A stretch of 22,229 nucleotides of DNA from a virus. The position numbers were made by a program, and so were the translations under genes. Of the stretch, positions 14,071-22,051 are shown in pieces. Below the pieces are notes generated by a model. The model did not search any database. It was not told where the DNA came from and saw nothing but the letters and a program-made list of their open reading frames with translations. Location: IMG/VR virus record IMGVR_UViG_3300019776_000313, positions 1 through 22,229 of that record; one strand, 5' to 3'. The first letter of the stretch is position 1. Every line of letters starts with the position of its first letter.

Positions 14071-14789
14071 GCAGCGCAATCGTTGGTGGAGCAGTGCAGA
14101 GTCGTGCCGCGAGCAAGGCCGCAAAGGCACAAAGACAAGCAGCTGATCAGGCCAATGAGACTCAGCGCTATATCTACGACCAAACGCGCGAAGACCAAAT
14201 GCCTTGGCAAGATGCCGGACGTGCGGGGCTTAACTCGCTTATGGGCTTGTATGGCTTCGAGCAGAAGCCAGTGCCTGGCACGGGCAAAGCGGCGGTGCCC
14301 GGAACGCCAGCAGGATCAGGCTTATTAGGTGCATTTTTACAGCCAGCCAAGCCTGGTGAAGCAGCTATTCCGCCCGATATGGAATGGCAGCGAGCAGCCA
14401 ATCCGAGTGGCGTCGCCAATTCCTTCATGACCATGGATCCCGGCTATCAGTTCCGACTGAAAGAAGGGCAGCGCAATTTGGAAAACAGCGCAGCAGCACG
14501 CGGCGGCCTGATGTCGGGCAACTTCCTCAAAGCGACCACAAAGTACGGTCAGGACTACGGGGCCAATGAGTTCACCAACATCGCGAATCGTTACTCGGCA
14601 TTGGCGGGGGTTGGGCAGGCAACAAACCAGACCTTAGCCACGGCCGGGCAGAACTATGCAAATGCGTACGGCCAGAACGTCACAAATGCGGGCGCCGCAA
14701 GAGCATCTGGTTACGCGGGGCGAGCAAACGCAATTACAGGGGCACTAGAGACTGGCATGAATGCTTTCGGAAAGTTCGGATCAAAATAA
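14046..14789 (+). CDS. DNA ejection protein, gp7-like
   Basis: This 247-aa protein matches the P22 gp7-type family of ejected virion proteins. It has a small-residue hydrophobic N-terminus (VAAAVVGSAIVGGAV, 3-17), a helical SRAASKAAKAQRQAADQANE segment, then the family core D-P-G-Y-Q-F-R-L-K-E-G followed by N-S-A-A-A-R-G-G-L-M-S-G and KYGQDYGANEF. The C-terminus is Ala/Gly/Asn-rich. Such proteins leave the capsid first and help DNA cross the cell envelope. ATG 14046 has AGAGGAG (14031-14037) eight bases upstream; GTG at 14037 lies in that site and is rejected. It overlaps the GNAT gene by 25 bases. Confidence 0.85.
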   Translation: MPVAAAVVGSAIVGGAVQSRAASKAAKAQRQAADQANETQRYIYDQTREDQMPWQDAGRAGLNSLMGLYGFEQKPVPGTGKAAVPGTPAGSGLLGAFLQPAKPGEAAIPPDMEWQRAANPSGVANSFMTMDPGYQFRLKEGQRNLENSAAARGGLMSGNFLKATTKYGQDYGANEFTNIANRYSALAGVGQATNQTLATAGQNYANAYGQNVTNAGAARASGYAGRANAITGALETGMNAFGKFGSK

Positions 14790-14806
14790 GGTATCAGGGG
14801 TAAATC

Positions 14807-16108
14807 ATGGCTTATGACATCGCAGGCGCTTTACGGCCTTTTAACCCGATGAATGCCTACGCCCAAGGCGCAGAGCTTGGTCGTCAGGAGACAGAACGAC
14901 GCGAAGCAAAAGCGTTGACTGAGAGTCGAAAGCAATACGGCAAAAACTACCTCATGGCGATCAGTGCGCAATCACAGCCAGAGTACGGCGAAGGCCAAAG
15001 CTTCAGCAAAAATGCTTTCATGAATGGCCGCATGCTTGGTTTAGACACTGAGCAAGGCCTTGATATGACTAAGCCACAAGTGCCATTTGCTGAGCAGAAA
15101 GCAGCCGGCATCAAGGAGAATATCGCTCCTATCGTTCGGCCAGCGGCCCAGTACGATCAAGGCGCGCACTTGGCACAAGTTGCTCAGGATGCGGCAAAAG
15201 CTGGCGACTGGGATACTTTAGCAGAAATTCAAAAGCTATCCGGCACTGGTGCAGAGTTCGGCATGAATCCCCAGCAGGGGATTGACCCAAATACTGGCCG
15301 ACTCAGTTACTTTGTTACCAGCAAGCAGGGCCAGCCGCGCTTTCTAGGCATCGAGGCGCAGCCAAAGCCGGTATTTCAGGGTGGCTTCCAGATTGATCCT
15401 GCCTCCGGCCAGCCTATTGCCGAACTGCCGATGAGCTCGAAAGATCGCGCCATGATGGGGCGACAGGATCAGCAGTTGCAGGTGACCTTGGCAAATCTCG
15501 GTATGACGCAGCAGCGCATGCAGACTGAAATGCAGGAAAAGGCTCAGAAGCAACAGCTTGAACTACAGGCGCGCGACAATGATCGCCGCGAAGCTGCTGC
15601 AGCAACTGACATTGCCATGGATAGCCTCAATACGCTGACCAAGCACCCTGGCTTGGCGCGAGGCACAGGTAGCGTGCTCGCGCCCATTGCGAGAAACATC
15701 CCCGGCACAGACGAAAAGGGCTTTGCAGCTCAGCTTGAGCAATTCAAAAGTCAAACCTTCTTGCCAGCAGTGCAGCAAATGAAGGGCATGGGCCAGCTTT
15801 CCAACGCGGAAGGTGCCGCACTGCAAAAAGCGGTGGGTAATCTAGACCCTGACATGCCAACGGCGGAGTTTCAGCGTCAGGCAGCAAAAATCATGGCGCA
15901 GATGAGAGCCTACCGGCAGCGCAAGTTTGGTGATCTACCTGCCACGACATGGGATGGCCAGGATAAGGCCAGGCAGAATTCAGGCGGAATGGCTATTGGC
16001 CAGGAACTGAAGACTATGCCAGCGCCATCCACTATGCCTGGTGCAATCGTCAATATGCATGGGATCAGATTCCAGTCTGATGGCAAGTCCTGGCTGAGGG
16101 TCAAATAA
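14807..16108 (+). CDS. DNA ejection protein, gp20-like
   Basis: At 433 aa (P22 gp20 is 471) and placed between gp7-like and gp16-like genes, this is the second ejection protein. It begins with ALRPFNPMNAYAQGAELGRQ, is mostly polar and Gln-rich, and contains a probable coiled coil at about 209-272 (MQTEMQEKAQKQQLELQARD). No enzyme motif is seen. The family forms part of the transenvelope conduit after infection. The start has AGGGG about eight bases upstream (14797-14801 region). The stop forms TAATG with the next gene. Confidence 0.78.
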   Translation: MAYDIAGALRPFNPMNAYAQGAELGRQETERREAKALTESRKQYGKNYLMAISAQSQPEYGEGQSFSKNAFMNGRMLGLDTEQGLDMTKPQVPFAEQKAAGIKENIAPIVRPAAQYDQGAHLAQVAQDAAKAGDWDTLAEIQKLSGTGAEFGMNPQQGIDPNTGRLSYFVTSKQGQPRFLGIEAQPKPVFQGGFQIDPASGQPIAELPMSSKDRAMMGRQDQQLQVTLANLGMTQQRMQTEMQEKAQKQQLELQARDNDRREAAAATDIAMDSLNTLTKHPGLARGTGSVLAPIARNIPGTDEKGFAAQLEQFKSQTFLPAVQQMKGMGQLSNAEGAALQKAVGNLDPDMPTAEFQRQAAKIMAQMRAYRQRKFGDLPATTWDGQDKARQNSGGMAIGQELKTMPAPSTMPGAIVNMHGIRFQSDGKSWLRVK

Positions 16109-18237
16109 TGGCGATTACGATTGAATGGCTGCCGACCAGTCAGCCAGCAGAGCAGCCAAGTAGCCAGCGCTCAAGCCAAGGGATTTTTATTGAAAGCCTG
16201 CCGACCAGCGCTCCCACGCTGGAAAATGCAGTTGCCAATACGCCAGAGGTCGGCGCGCTAACCGTGCCAACGCCGCCCCAACGCAGTGGCGTGACGCGCT
16301 TTCAGGACGCTTTCACCGAGAGCGTGCTTGGCATTCCTCGTGGCGTGCAGCAGTTGGCCATTCAGGCTGGAGGTTCGCCCGAGCAGATTGCAGAAAATCA
16401 GGTAGAGACTGATGTGCGCCGTGGCCAGTACAACAAAGACATCGGCACGCTGCCGGGCTTTGCTGGCGCTGTTGCAGGGCAAATGGTTGGCGGGGCTGGA
16501 CTCATTGGGCTCGCTGGCAAGCTGCCGCGCTATGGCAAGGCCGCACAGGCAGCAATTATGCCTACGACTGTGAGTCGCGGCGCTGCACTCGGCGCTGCCA
16601 ATGCAGGCCTGCAACCTGTCACCTCTGATGAGAGCCGCATCGCCAACGCCGGCATGGGCGGTATCGGCGGCGCAGCTGGCTACGGCATGAGTGTTGGCTT
16701 GCAGTCGATGCTTGATCGCATGACCGGCGGGCAGATCAGCAAGCGTATTGCTCAGCAGGCGCAGCAGTCCGCGCCGAGCGCCCCATCGGCCGAGCAGGTG
16801 CTGGCCAGCGTTGGCGTTGACGCCTCTCAGCTGCCACCCAGCGCGCTCGCATCCGTTGACGACTATGTGCGCCAGGCAATGGCCAGTGGCGGGCGAATCA
16901 AGCCGGAGGAGGCCGCACGGCAGGCGCTGGTTGAGAGCTTGCCAGTACCGATCCCGCAGATCACTCGCGGCCAGCGCACGCAGGACTATGTGCAGCAGGA
17001 TACGGAGTCGCTGCTTGCTGACACAGATACTGGCGCCATGCTTCGCAATCTGCGGCAAAACCAGCGCGAGCTGCTGGCTGCCAACGTGGACAAGGTGGTG
17101 GAGCCATTGGGGCAGTCAGTCACGCGCCAGCAACTCGGCGAGCAGGTTCGCGGTGACTTGCTTGCTCGACGCCAGGCTGCGGCCGCTGGTGTTCGCAACC
17201 TCTACCAGCAGGCAGAGCAGCAGGCAGGCGGCAAACCAGTTCAGGCTAATGCGCTGGTGGACTTCTTCAATGCCAATGAGGGGCTGGAAGGAGTTGGCGA
17301 GCTGTTGAGTCGAGCAAAGGCACTAAAGATCGTTGGCGCTGACAAGGAAGGCACGCTCATTGCCAATACGGTGCCGCTGGCCAAGCTGAACGATCTGCGC
17401 CGATCGGCCACTGTTGTTGGCGGCGGCGCTGATCCAACAAAGGGCTATTTTGCCGGCAAAACCAAGGGTGTGATAGATGACTTAGTGGCTCAGGAGGGTG
17501 GCAACGCCTACCAGCCAGCCATTCAGGCACGCCGCAAGATGGGCGAGGAGTTCGACAATAACCAGGGCGTCGGCGGGCTGCTGAGAAAGCAGGGCGGCCG
17601 CTTCGGCGCTGACTTCGCCGTGCCCGACGAGAAAGTGTTTGATCGCGTCGTGAAGTCTGGCTCTATCAAAGACCTTGATCGCCTGCTGAAAGTGGCCGGC
17701 CCAGAATCGATGGGCTCACTGCGCGCCACGCTGGGCAATCACCTTCGTGAAACGATGGTGGGCGATGTGAATGGTCCAACGACGATCTCACTCAGTGCGC
17801 TTGAGCGTGAAATGAAGCTCATCGGCCCTGAGAAGCTGGAGCGCATCTTGGGTAAAGGTCCGACATCGCAGCTCAACCAGGTCGTGTCGGCGGCACGCCT
17901 CATCGAGCGCAAGCAGCCAAATCTCGCCGGCGGCAGTCAGACGACCTCGCGCATGGCGAATTTGCAGAACATGGGCTGGTCAATCATCGAGCGTGCAGCA
18001 GGCGCCATTCCGATGGTCGGCCCGGCAGCGGCAGGTATTGCTAAGAAGGGCGCCAAGGATGTTGCCGATAGCCGTCAGCTCAAGCAGGCGATGCAGCCCA
18101 TGAGCGAAGAGTTACGCCAAGCAATGCGTCAGCGATCAAGGCCCGTCACTGGGGTTAACGCCCTCATGTCGATGTTCGGGGGCGCTGCGCTTCCAGGCTA
18201 CGGTAACTATGCGCCAGAGGATCTGCAGCAGCAGTGA
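16108..18237 (+). CDS. DNA ejection protein, gp16-like
   Basis: The 709-aa protein (P22 gp16 is 609) is the third and largest ejection protein by position. The N-terminus is Pro/Ser/Gln-rich (about 1-55). A Gly/Ala-rich apolar region at about 115-140 (GFAGAVAGQMVGGAGLIGLA) and another near the C-terminus (AAGAIPMVGPAAAGIAKKGA) could insert into membranes. Between them lie long helical parts with RQNQRELLAANVDKVVEPLG and a Lys/Arg-rich middle. P22 gp16 is needed in the particle for DNA to cross the inner membrane. The last 102 bases overlap the leftward gene at 18136-18360. No lytic transglycosylase motif was recognised. Confidence 0.8.
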   Translation: MAITIEWLPTSQPAEQPSSQRSSQGIFIESLPTSAPTLENAVANTPEVGALTVPTPPQRSGVTRFQDAFTESVLGIPRGVQQLAIQAGGSPEQIAENQVETDVRRGQYNKDIGTLPGFAGAVAGQMVGGAGLIGLAGKLPRYGKAAQAAIMPTTVSRGAALGAANAGLQPVTSDESRIANAGMGGIGGAAGYGMSVGLQSMLDRMTGGQISKRIAQQAQQSAPSAPSAEQVLASVGVDASQLPPSALASVDDYVRQAMASGGRIKPEEAARQALVESLPVPIPQITRGQRTQDYVQQDTESLLADTDTGAMLRNLRQNQRELLAANVDKVVEPLGQSVTRQQLGEQVRGDLLARRQAAAAGVRNLYQQAEQQAGGKPVQANALVDFFNANEGLEGVGELLSRAKALKIVGADKEGTLIANTVPLAKLNDLRRSATVVGGGADPTKGYFAGKTKGVIDDLVAQEGGNAYQPAIQARRKMGEEFDNNQGVGGLLRKQGGRFGADFAVPDEKVFDRVVKSGSIKDLDRLLKVAGPESMGSLRATLGNHLRETMVGDVNGPTTISLSALEREMKLIGPEKLERILGKGPTSQLNQVVSAARLIERKQPNLAGGSQTTSRMANLQNMGWSIIERAAGAIPMVGPAAAGIAKKGAKDVADSRQLKQAMQPMSEELRQAMRQRSRPVTGVNALMSMFGGAALPGYGNYAPEDLQQQ

Positions 18238-18360
18238 TGCGATCTCAATAAAGAAGTTCATCACGCGCTCGACATAGGGCGCAGCGAGAAAAATAAGCGG
18301 CATCGCACAGGCCATTACTAAGGCCTGCTGTGGAATACCCGGAATCCATTCGTTACTCAT
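18136..18360 (-). CDS. 74-aa leftward inner-membrane protein at sieA position
   Basis: The gene is read leftward, against all its neighbours. A good ribosome-binding site (AGAGG on the minus strand, complement of 18366-18370) lies five bases before the ATG. The product has two hydrophobic segments, about 13-29 (ALVMACAMPLIFLAAPY) and 34-54 (MNFFIEIASLLLQILWRIVT), then a polar basic tail with KRSAPEHRHEG. In P22, the leftward gene sieA lies between gene 16 and the tailspike and encodes an inner-membrane protein that blocks entry of related phage DNA. This one is shorter (74 versus 160 aa) and not visibly homologous, so the function is inferred from position, orientation and membrane topology. 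Its 3' end overlaps the gp16-like gene antisense. Confidence 0.7.
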   Translation of the reverse strand: MSNEWIPGIPQQALVMACAMPLIFLAAPYVERVMNFFIEIASLLLQILWRIVTVAWKRSAPEHRHEGVNPSDGP

Positions 18361-18371
18361 CTCAACCTCTC

Positions 18372-18394
18372 AGCCCGCCATGCGCGGGCTTTTT
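18372..18394 (+). terminator. Intrinsic terminator before tail adhesin gene
   Basis: A perfect 7-bp stem AGCCCGC (18372-18378) and GCGGGCT (18384-18390) with loop CATGC is followed by TTTT (18391-18394). It lies 16 bases upstream of the adhesin ATG. The same inverted repeat lies in the leader of the leftward 74-aa gene, directly upstream of its ribosome-binding site, so it could affect expression in both directions. Confidence 0.75.
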
Positions 18395-18409
18395 GCTTTG
18401 GAGCAAAAC

Positions 18410-21400
18410 ATGGCAAAGCTGATGCCACCGCTGGTGACGCACTTTGACGACGACAATGGAAATCCATTAGTCGGCGGCAAGGTATTCTTTTATGAGGCAG
18501 GAACCAGCACGCCAAAGAACACCTTCACAGACGCAAACAGCGGCATCCCCAATCCTAACCCAGTTGTGCTTAATGCGCGTGGGGACGCTTCAATTTGGCT
18601 GACGGCCGGCGAGCCATACAAGGCCATCATCAAGCGCGCCGATGACTCTGTTGTGCGCACCGTCGATTTCATCACGCGAGATGCTGCTGATGATGCCACT
18701 TACGTTGCACTGGAGGCTGCTGAGGCGGCGCGGGATGTGGCGATTGAGCAAGCTGGCATAGCCACAGCTCAGGCGGTTATTGCCACTGAGCAGCGCGTGC
18801 TGTCTGAGGCCGGGCGTGTTGGTTCTGAGACTGCCCGCACAGGCTCCGAAGCAGCTCGAGATGCCGCCCTCCTATCCCGTGGCGTATTCGCCAGCACTGC
18901 CGATGCGCTGAGCAAAGGGGTCAACCAATTATCGATTACAGGCAATGGCTCTGGCGGCACTAACGGCGCAGGCTTCAAGGGTACTTTCACCGGTGGCGGC
19001 GGTACTGCTGCTGAGTTCTCATTCACTGTGGCTGGCGGCGCTATTGTCCCATCGAGCGTTGTCATCACGGCATCCGGAAAGAACTACACAAGCGCCCCTA
19101 CTGGCATTGATGTTTCGGCATCTGCCGGTCTGACGGGCGTGACGTTCACTGCTGGTATTGGTTTTAACGCCAGTGTTGGCGAGTATTTTGCCGTGGTGCT
19201 GGCCGGTAGTGATTATGAGTATATTTGGTATCGCGTAGATGCTGGCCCAGTAGCGACTGAGGTCGTGCGAGGGGCGAAAGCTAATGTTCTGCTTCCGTCA
19301 TTCGACATAATTCTGCCAAAAAATCTCTACAACCCGGCCCTTGCGGTGGATGGGTTTATTTATAACTTCGTTGGTGGCACCGCAGGGGCATTCGCTACCA
19401 GCATCATTAGCGGTTATGTGCCGGTGGTTGAGGGCAACACCTACACTTTATGGCAGAAGTCGCCAGAGAAGGGATTTTTTGATGCCGTCTATTGCTACGA
19501 TGCGTCACTTGCATATCTCGGCATGTCAAAGTTAGTCACAAGTAATCCAGTGGTTGCTGGTATGGGGCTTGTAGCAAGTGATCCGGGCGGCACAGGAGGT
19601 TATCGCAAGATAACATTCACGATCCCTATCGGTTCCGGTGTCGCCTACATTGGCGCGCTGATGCTATACAACTACGCCGCTCATACAACCGAAGACTTTG
19701 ACCGAATTCGCAACGCTACTCAGCTTGAAATTGGCTCAGTTGCGACATCATTTGAGGCTTATGGGACGCCAGCTAAAGCCTATATCAAGGAAGAGTATCT
19801 ACCAGATACCCTGCAACTTTCAGCACCAGTAGCGCCAATTATCGACGGCTTTACAGTCACTCAATCTCGTAACTTGTATGACAAGAGCGTGGCTGTTGAT
19901 GGTCATTTAATAAGTTATGGCACCGGCATGAATGTGGCTTTCGCTACCGGCATGGCGCTTGGGTATTTTCCTGTTGAGCCGGGTAAAACCTACACCCTTT
20001 CTATGGGGGATTCGCTAGGATTTGACTCACAGCGCCCTTTGTACTGTCGCGATGCCAACGGATCGTATCTTGGCGTTGATCACACCATTGGTGCTACCCC
20101 CGGAATGGCAAGTCCTCCAACTGGGGTTGTCTGGACCGGCAACAACACCGTCACTTTTACCATTTCTATTGGGTCAGCCATTCGTTATGTCGGGTGTCAA
20201 GCTGCTTACAGCACGCACAATCTCACAGACTTTAACCGTGTTATAGGTTCTATTCAGGCAGAAGAAGGCGTCGAAGCTACCGCTTACCAGCGGTACGCAC
20301 CTTATGGCCTTATTTCACCTAAAGATCAGACGACAACGCCAAGTACCGTAACAATGCCACTATTGATTGAGCGAGTAGGCGACGACATCTATATTCGATC
20401 CAGTTTTGATTCAACTCATGATCTAGTACAGAAAGTCTCACTTTCCGGCGGTGCTGGAGGCACAGTTAATGTCATGGGTGCAAAGAAGATGCCCGTCATA
20501 GCTGAAGGCGCAATAGGAGGCTGGACGAATGGAGTACTGCTGGTGAGCCAAGGTGATGACACCGCACCGTTGCAGTATAACAATACATACATTGGGGCCA
20601 ATCACGGCGCGAGCTTTGTTAAAGAAGTTACGGCAACAGCACACGGAAAAGCAGTGCAGGATGTTGGGTCTGAGTGGACTGATAGTGCGAGTCGAAAGTG
20701 GTATTTGCTGAAAATCGTGGATGCAAATAAGTTGTGGTTTCTATCTGAAAATCTTGCTGTTTATCCTGCATGGTCTTTTGCAGCTACTATTACAGGATCG
20801 ACGCTCACTCACAGTGTTGGCGCTACCAACACCGGAGCAATAACAGTTGCCAGCTTTGTAACTACTCGGCTCTACCCTGCGCTTCAAGGTCAGACCGCAA
20901 AAGTGCTGCTTGACGGCATCACGGAGGTATCAGCAGACGGCCTGTATCGCTGCATGACTTTGGATGTCGTGAACAGTTACACGATCCCAAACCCAGCAGA
21001 TGTTATAGAATTTTTGAAGACCCAAACCGGAAGTAGTACGCAGCCGTCATTTGTTGATATATCTATTGATGCTGATGTGCGTCGAACGACTACTTATCGC
21101 TATGCTGAGAACGGTTCCTCTAACATTGTGGACAGTGTTCAGGTTCTGCAACCAATCACGCTGAATTATTTCGGCGCGACACAGGCGGGTCCGCTGGCCT
21201 ACTCTGGTAAGCAGCTCTGGCAATACATACCAAGAGTTAATCCGGTCGTGGGGGGTATTAAGACTTGGGACTTCAAGGCGCAGGAAAATATTAGCGGGTC
21301 ATTTGAGGTACTTAACTTCGGTACGTCAACTTGGTCTGATGCTAACAACCCACCAGATCGCATGGCGCAGATTGTGAAGACCGCAGGTGTACCAGAGTTC

Positions 21401-21835
21401 GGTCTGATGGTTGGTTACTCTCCATTACGGTCTGTTGGTGTTCCTGCTCTTCGTAAGACTCTGGTCAGTAATGCGTGCTTTCTGTCCAGTAATAGAAAAC
21501 AGTACCCCAGAGCTATCGATGTGGGCGGGCTCTTGCCAGTCGGTAGTTACTTTGAAATTATTGCTTTTCGATCCTACTGGTCTGCAAGCACTAATCTGGC
21601 TGCGACGTGTTTTGTTTGGTATCGCGATGGCAAGAGCATCATTGTGGTCGCAGACTTCCATCAAAACGTATCACTGTCAAAGCTCCCATTACCACCGCAG
21701 TTCACTGGCATGGATGTGGCGGTTGTAGACAAGAGTGCGTCAATGACTCTGCATGGTAACGGTGTGCTGGCTGCTGATGGCCTGCTGGTCAGCGTGACTG
21801 GCGGCTATGGCTATGGCGTTTTTAAATTAAGCTGA
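18410..21835 (+). CDS. Tail adhesin (tailspike/fibre), modular, 1141 aa
   Basis: ATG 18410 follows GGAG (18400-18403) by six bases; an earlier in-frame start at 18380 lies in the terminator and is rejected. Order of parts: a virion-binding head (1-90; GGKVFFYEAGTSTPKNTFTD, similar in style to P22 and other phage tailspike heads); an Ala-rich helical stalk (about 98-160); a Gly-rich beta stretch (170-300); two related modules of about 165 residues starting near 304 (K-N-L-Y) and 487 (R-N-L-Y), each with A-V-D-G, an F-A-T segment, G-x-x-Y-T-L and Y-x-x-D/Y-L-G motifs; then an unassigned C-terminal half (about 650-1141). It should bind, and perhaps cleave, host surface polysaccharide. The second half is clearly richer in A and T than the capsid genes. 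Confidence 0.82.
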   Translation: MAKLMPPLVTHFDDDNGNPLVGGKVFFYEAGTSTPKNTFTDANSGIPNPNPVVLNARGDASIWLTAGEPYKAIIKRADDSVVRTVDFITRDAADDATYVALEAAEAARDVAIEQAGIATAQAVIATEQRVLSEAGRVGSETARTGSEAARDAALLSRGVFASTADALSKGVNQLSITGNGSGGTNGAGFKGTFTGGGGTAAEFSFTVAGGAIVPSSVVITASGKNYTSAPTGIDVSASAGLTGVTFTAGIGFNASVGEYFAVVLAGSDYEYIWYRVDAGPVATEVVRGAKANVLLPSFDIILPKNLYNPALAVDGFIYNFVGGTAGAFATSIISGYVPVVEGNTYTLWQKSPEKGFFDAVYCYDASLAYLGMSKLVTSNPVVAGMGLVASDPGGTGGYRKITFTIPIGSGVAYIGALMLYNYAAHTTEDFDRIRNATQLEIGSVATSFEAYGTPAKAYIKEEYLPDTLQLSAPVAPIIDGFTVTQSRNLYDKSVAVDGHLISYGTGMNVAFATGMALGYFPVEPGKTYTLSMGDSLGFDSQRPLYCRDANGSYLGVDHTIGATPGMASPPTGVVWTGNNTVTFTISIGSAIRYVGCQAAYSTHNLTDFNRVIGSIQAEEGVEATAYQRYAPYGLISPKDQTTTPSTVTMPLLIERVGDDIYIRSSFDSTHDLVQKVSLSGGAGGTVNVMGAKKMPVIAEGAIGGWTNGVLLVSQGDDTAPLQYNNTYIGANHGASFVKEVTATAHGKAVQDVGSEWTDSASRKWYLLKIVDANKLWFLSENLAVYPAWSFAATITGSTLTHSVGATNTGAITVASFVTTRLYPALQGQTAKVLLDGITEVSADGLYRCMTLDVVNSYTIPNPADVIEFLKTQTGSSTQPSFVDISIDADVRRTTTYRYAENGSSNIVDSVQVLQPITLNYFGATQAGPLAYSGKQLWQYIPRVNPVVGGIKTWDFKAQENISGSFEVLNFGTSTWSDANNPPDRMAQIVKTAGVPEFGLMVGYSPLRSVGVPALRKTLVSNACFLSSNRKQYPRAIDVGGLLPVGSYFEIIAFRSYWSASTNLAATCFVWYRDGKSIIVVADFHQNVSLSKLPLPPQFTGMDVAVVDKSASMTLHGNGVLAADGLLVSVTGGYGYGVFKLS

Positions 21836-21890
21836 GGCTTAAAATATAACGATGCACTCTGGGCATTCCTAAAGTTCTATGCGTAAGGTT

Positions 21891-21909
21891 CGGCACACTT
21901 TCCGGCACA
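21891..21909. repeat. CGGCACA direct repeats, possible integrase arm sites
   Basis: CGGCACA occurs at 21891-21897 and 21903-21909, 12 bases apart, and a third GGCACA lies at 21944-21949. Short direct repeats with this spacing within about 100-150 bases of an attachment core are the usual form of integrase arm-type sites. No integrase gene is in the window, so the assignment is inferred. Confidence 0.4.
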
Positions 21910-21932
21910 TCCGCTGGGGTCAGTAGTGTTTT

Positions 21933-21975
21933 ATAGGGGAGTTAAGGCACAACATATTGTGTTTTGCGCCCCTAT
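21933..21975. repeat. Nested inverted repeat
   Basis: A perfect outer 7-bp pair ATAGGGG (21933-21939) and CCCCTAT (21969-21975) encloses an inner hairpin CACAA-CATA-TTGTG (21948-21961). There is no T run after it, so it is a poor terminator. It may be a structured RNA end for the adhesin transcript or a site for integration proteins. Confidence 0.45.
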
Positions 21976-21998
21976 TTGCCACTGTAATACCGGCTTTT

Positions 21999-22023
21999 GC
22001 AGGTTCAAATCCTGCCGTCTTGA
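21999..22023 (+). other. tRNA 3'-end fragment, candidate attR core
   Basis: Positions 21999-22015 form a textbook tRNA T arm: a perfect 5-bp stem GCAGG/CCTGC around the 7-base loop TTCAAAT, with the conserved G-T-T-C-A-A. Seven bases that could be the 3' acceptor strand (CGTCTTG) and an A follow. No matching 5' half exists upstream, and there is no CCA, so it is not a functional tRNA. A 3' tRNA fragment at the end of a prophage is the usual trace of integration into a tRNA gene. The tRNA identity cannot be told. Confidence 0.5.
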
Positions 22024-22051
22024 AATGCAGGCTGGAAGCATGATGGGAAAA

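Noticed and set aside
16108-18237. Lytic transglycosylase domain in the gp16-like protein
   Set aside because: Large ejection proteins often carry one, but I could not find the expected catalytic Glu context (E-S-x-x-x-P/G-type) in this sequence.
18380-18409. Earlier start of the tail adhesin
   Set aside because: That ATG lies in the loop of the terminator hairpin and has no ribosome-binding site; ATG 18410 has GGAG six bases before it, and the protein then begins MAKLMPP like related adhesins.
21947-22023. A complete phage-encoded tRNA around the T arm
   Set aside because: No D arm, anticodon arm or matching 5' acceptor strand can be found upstream of the T arm.
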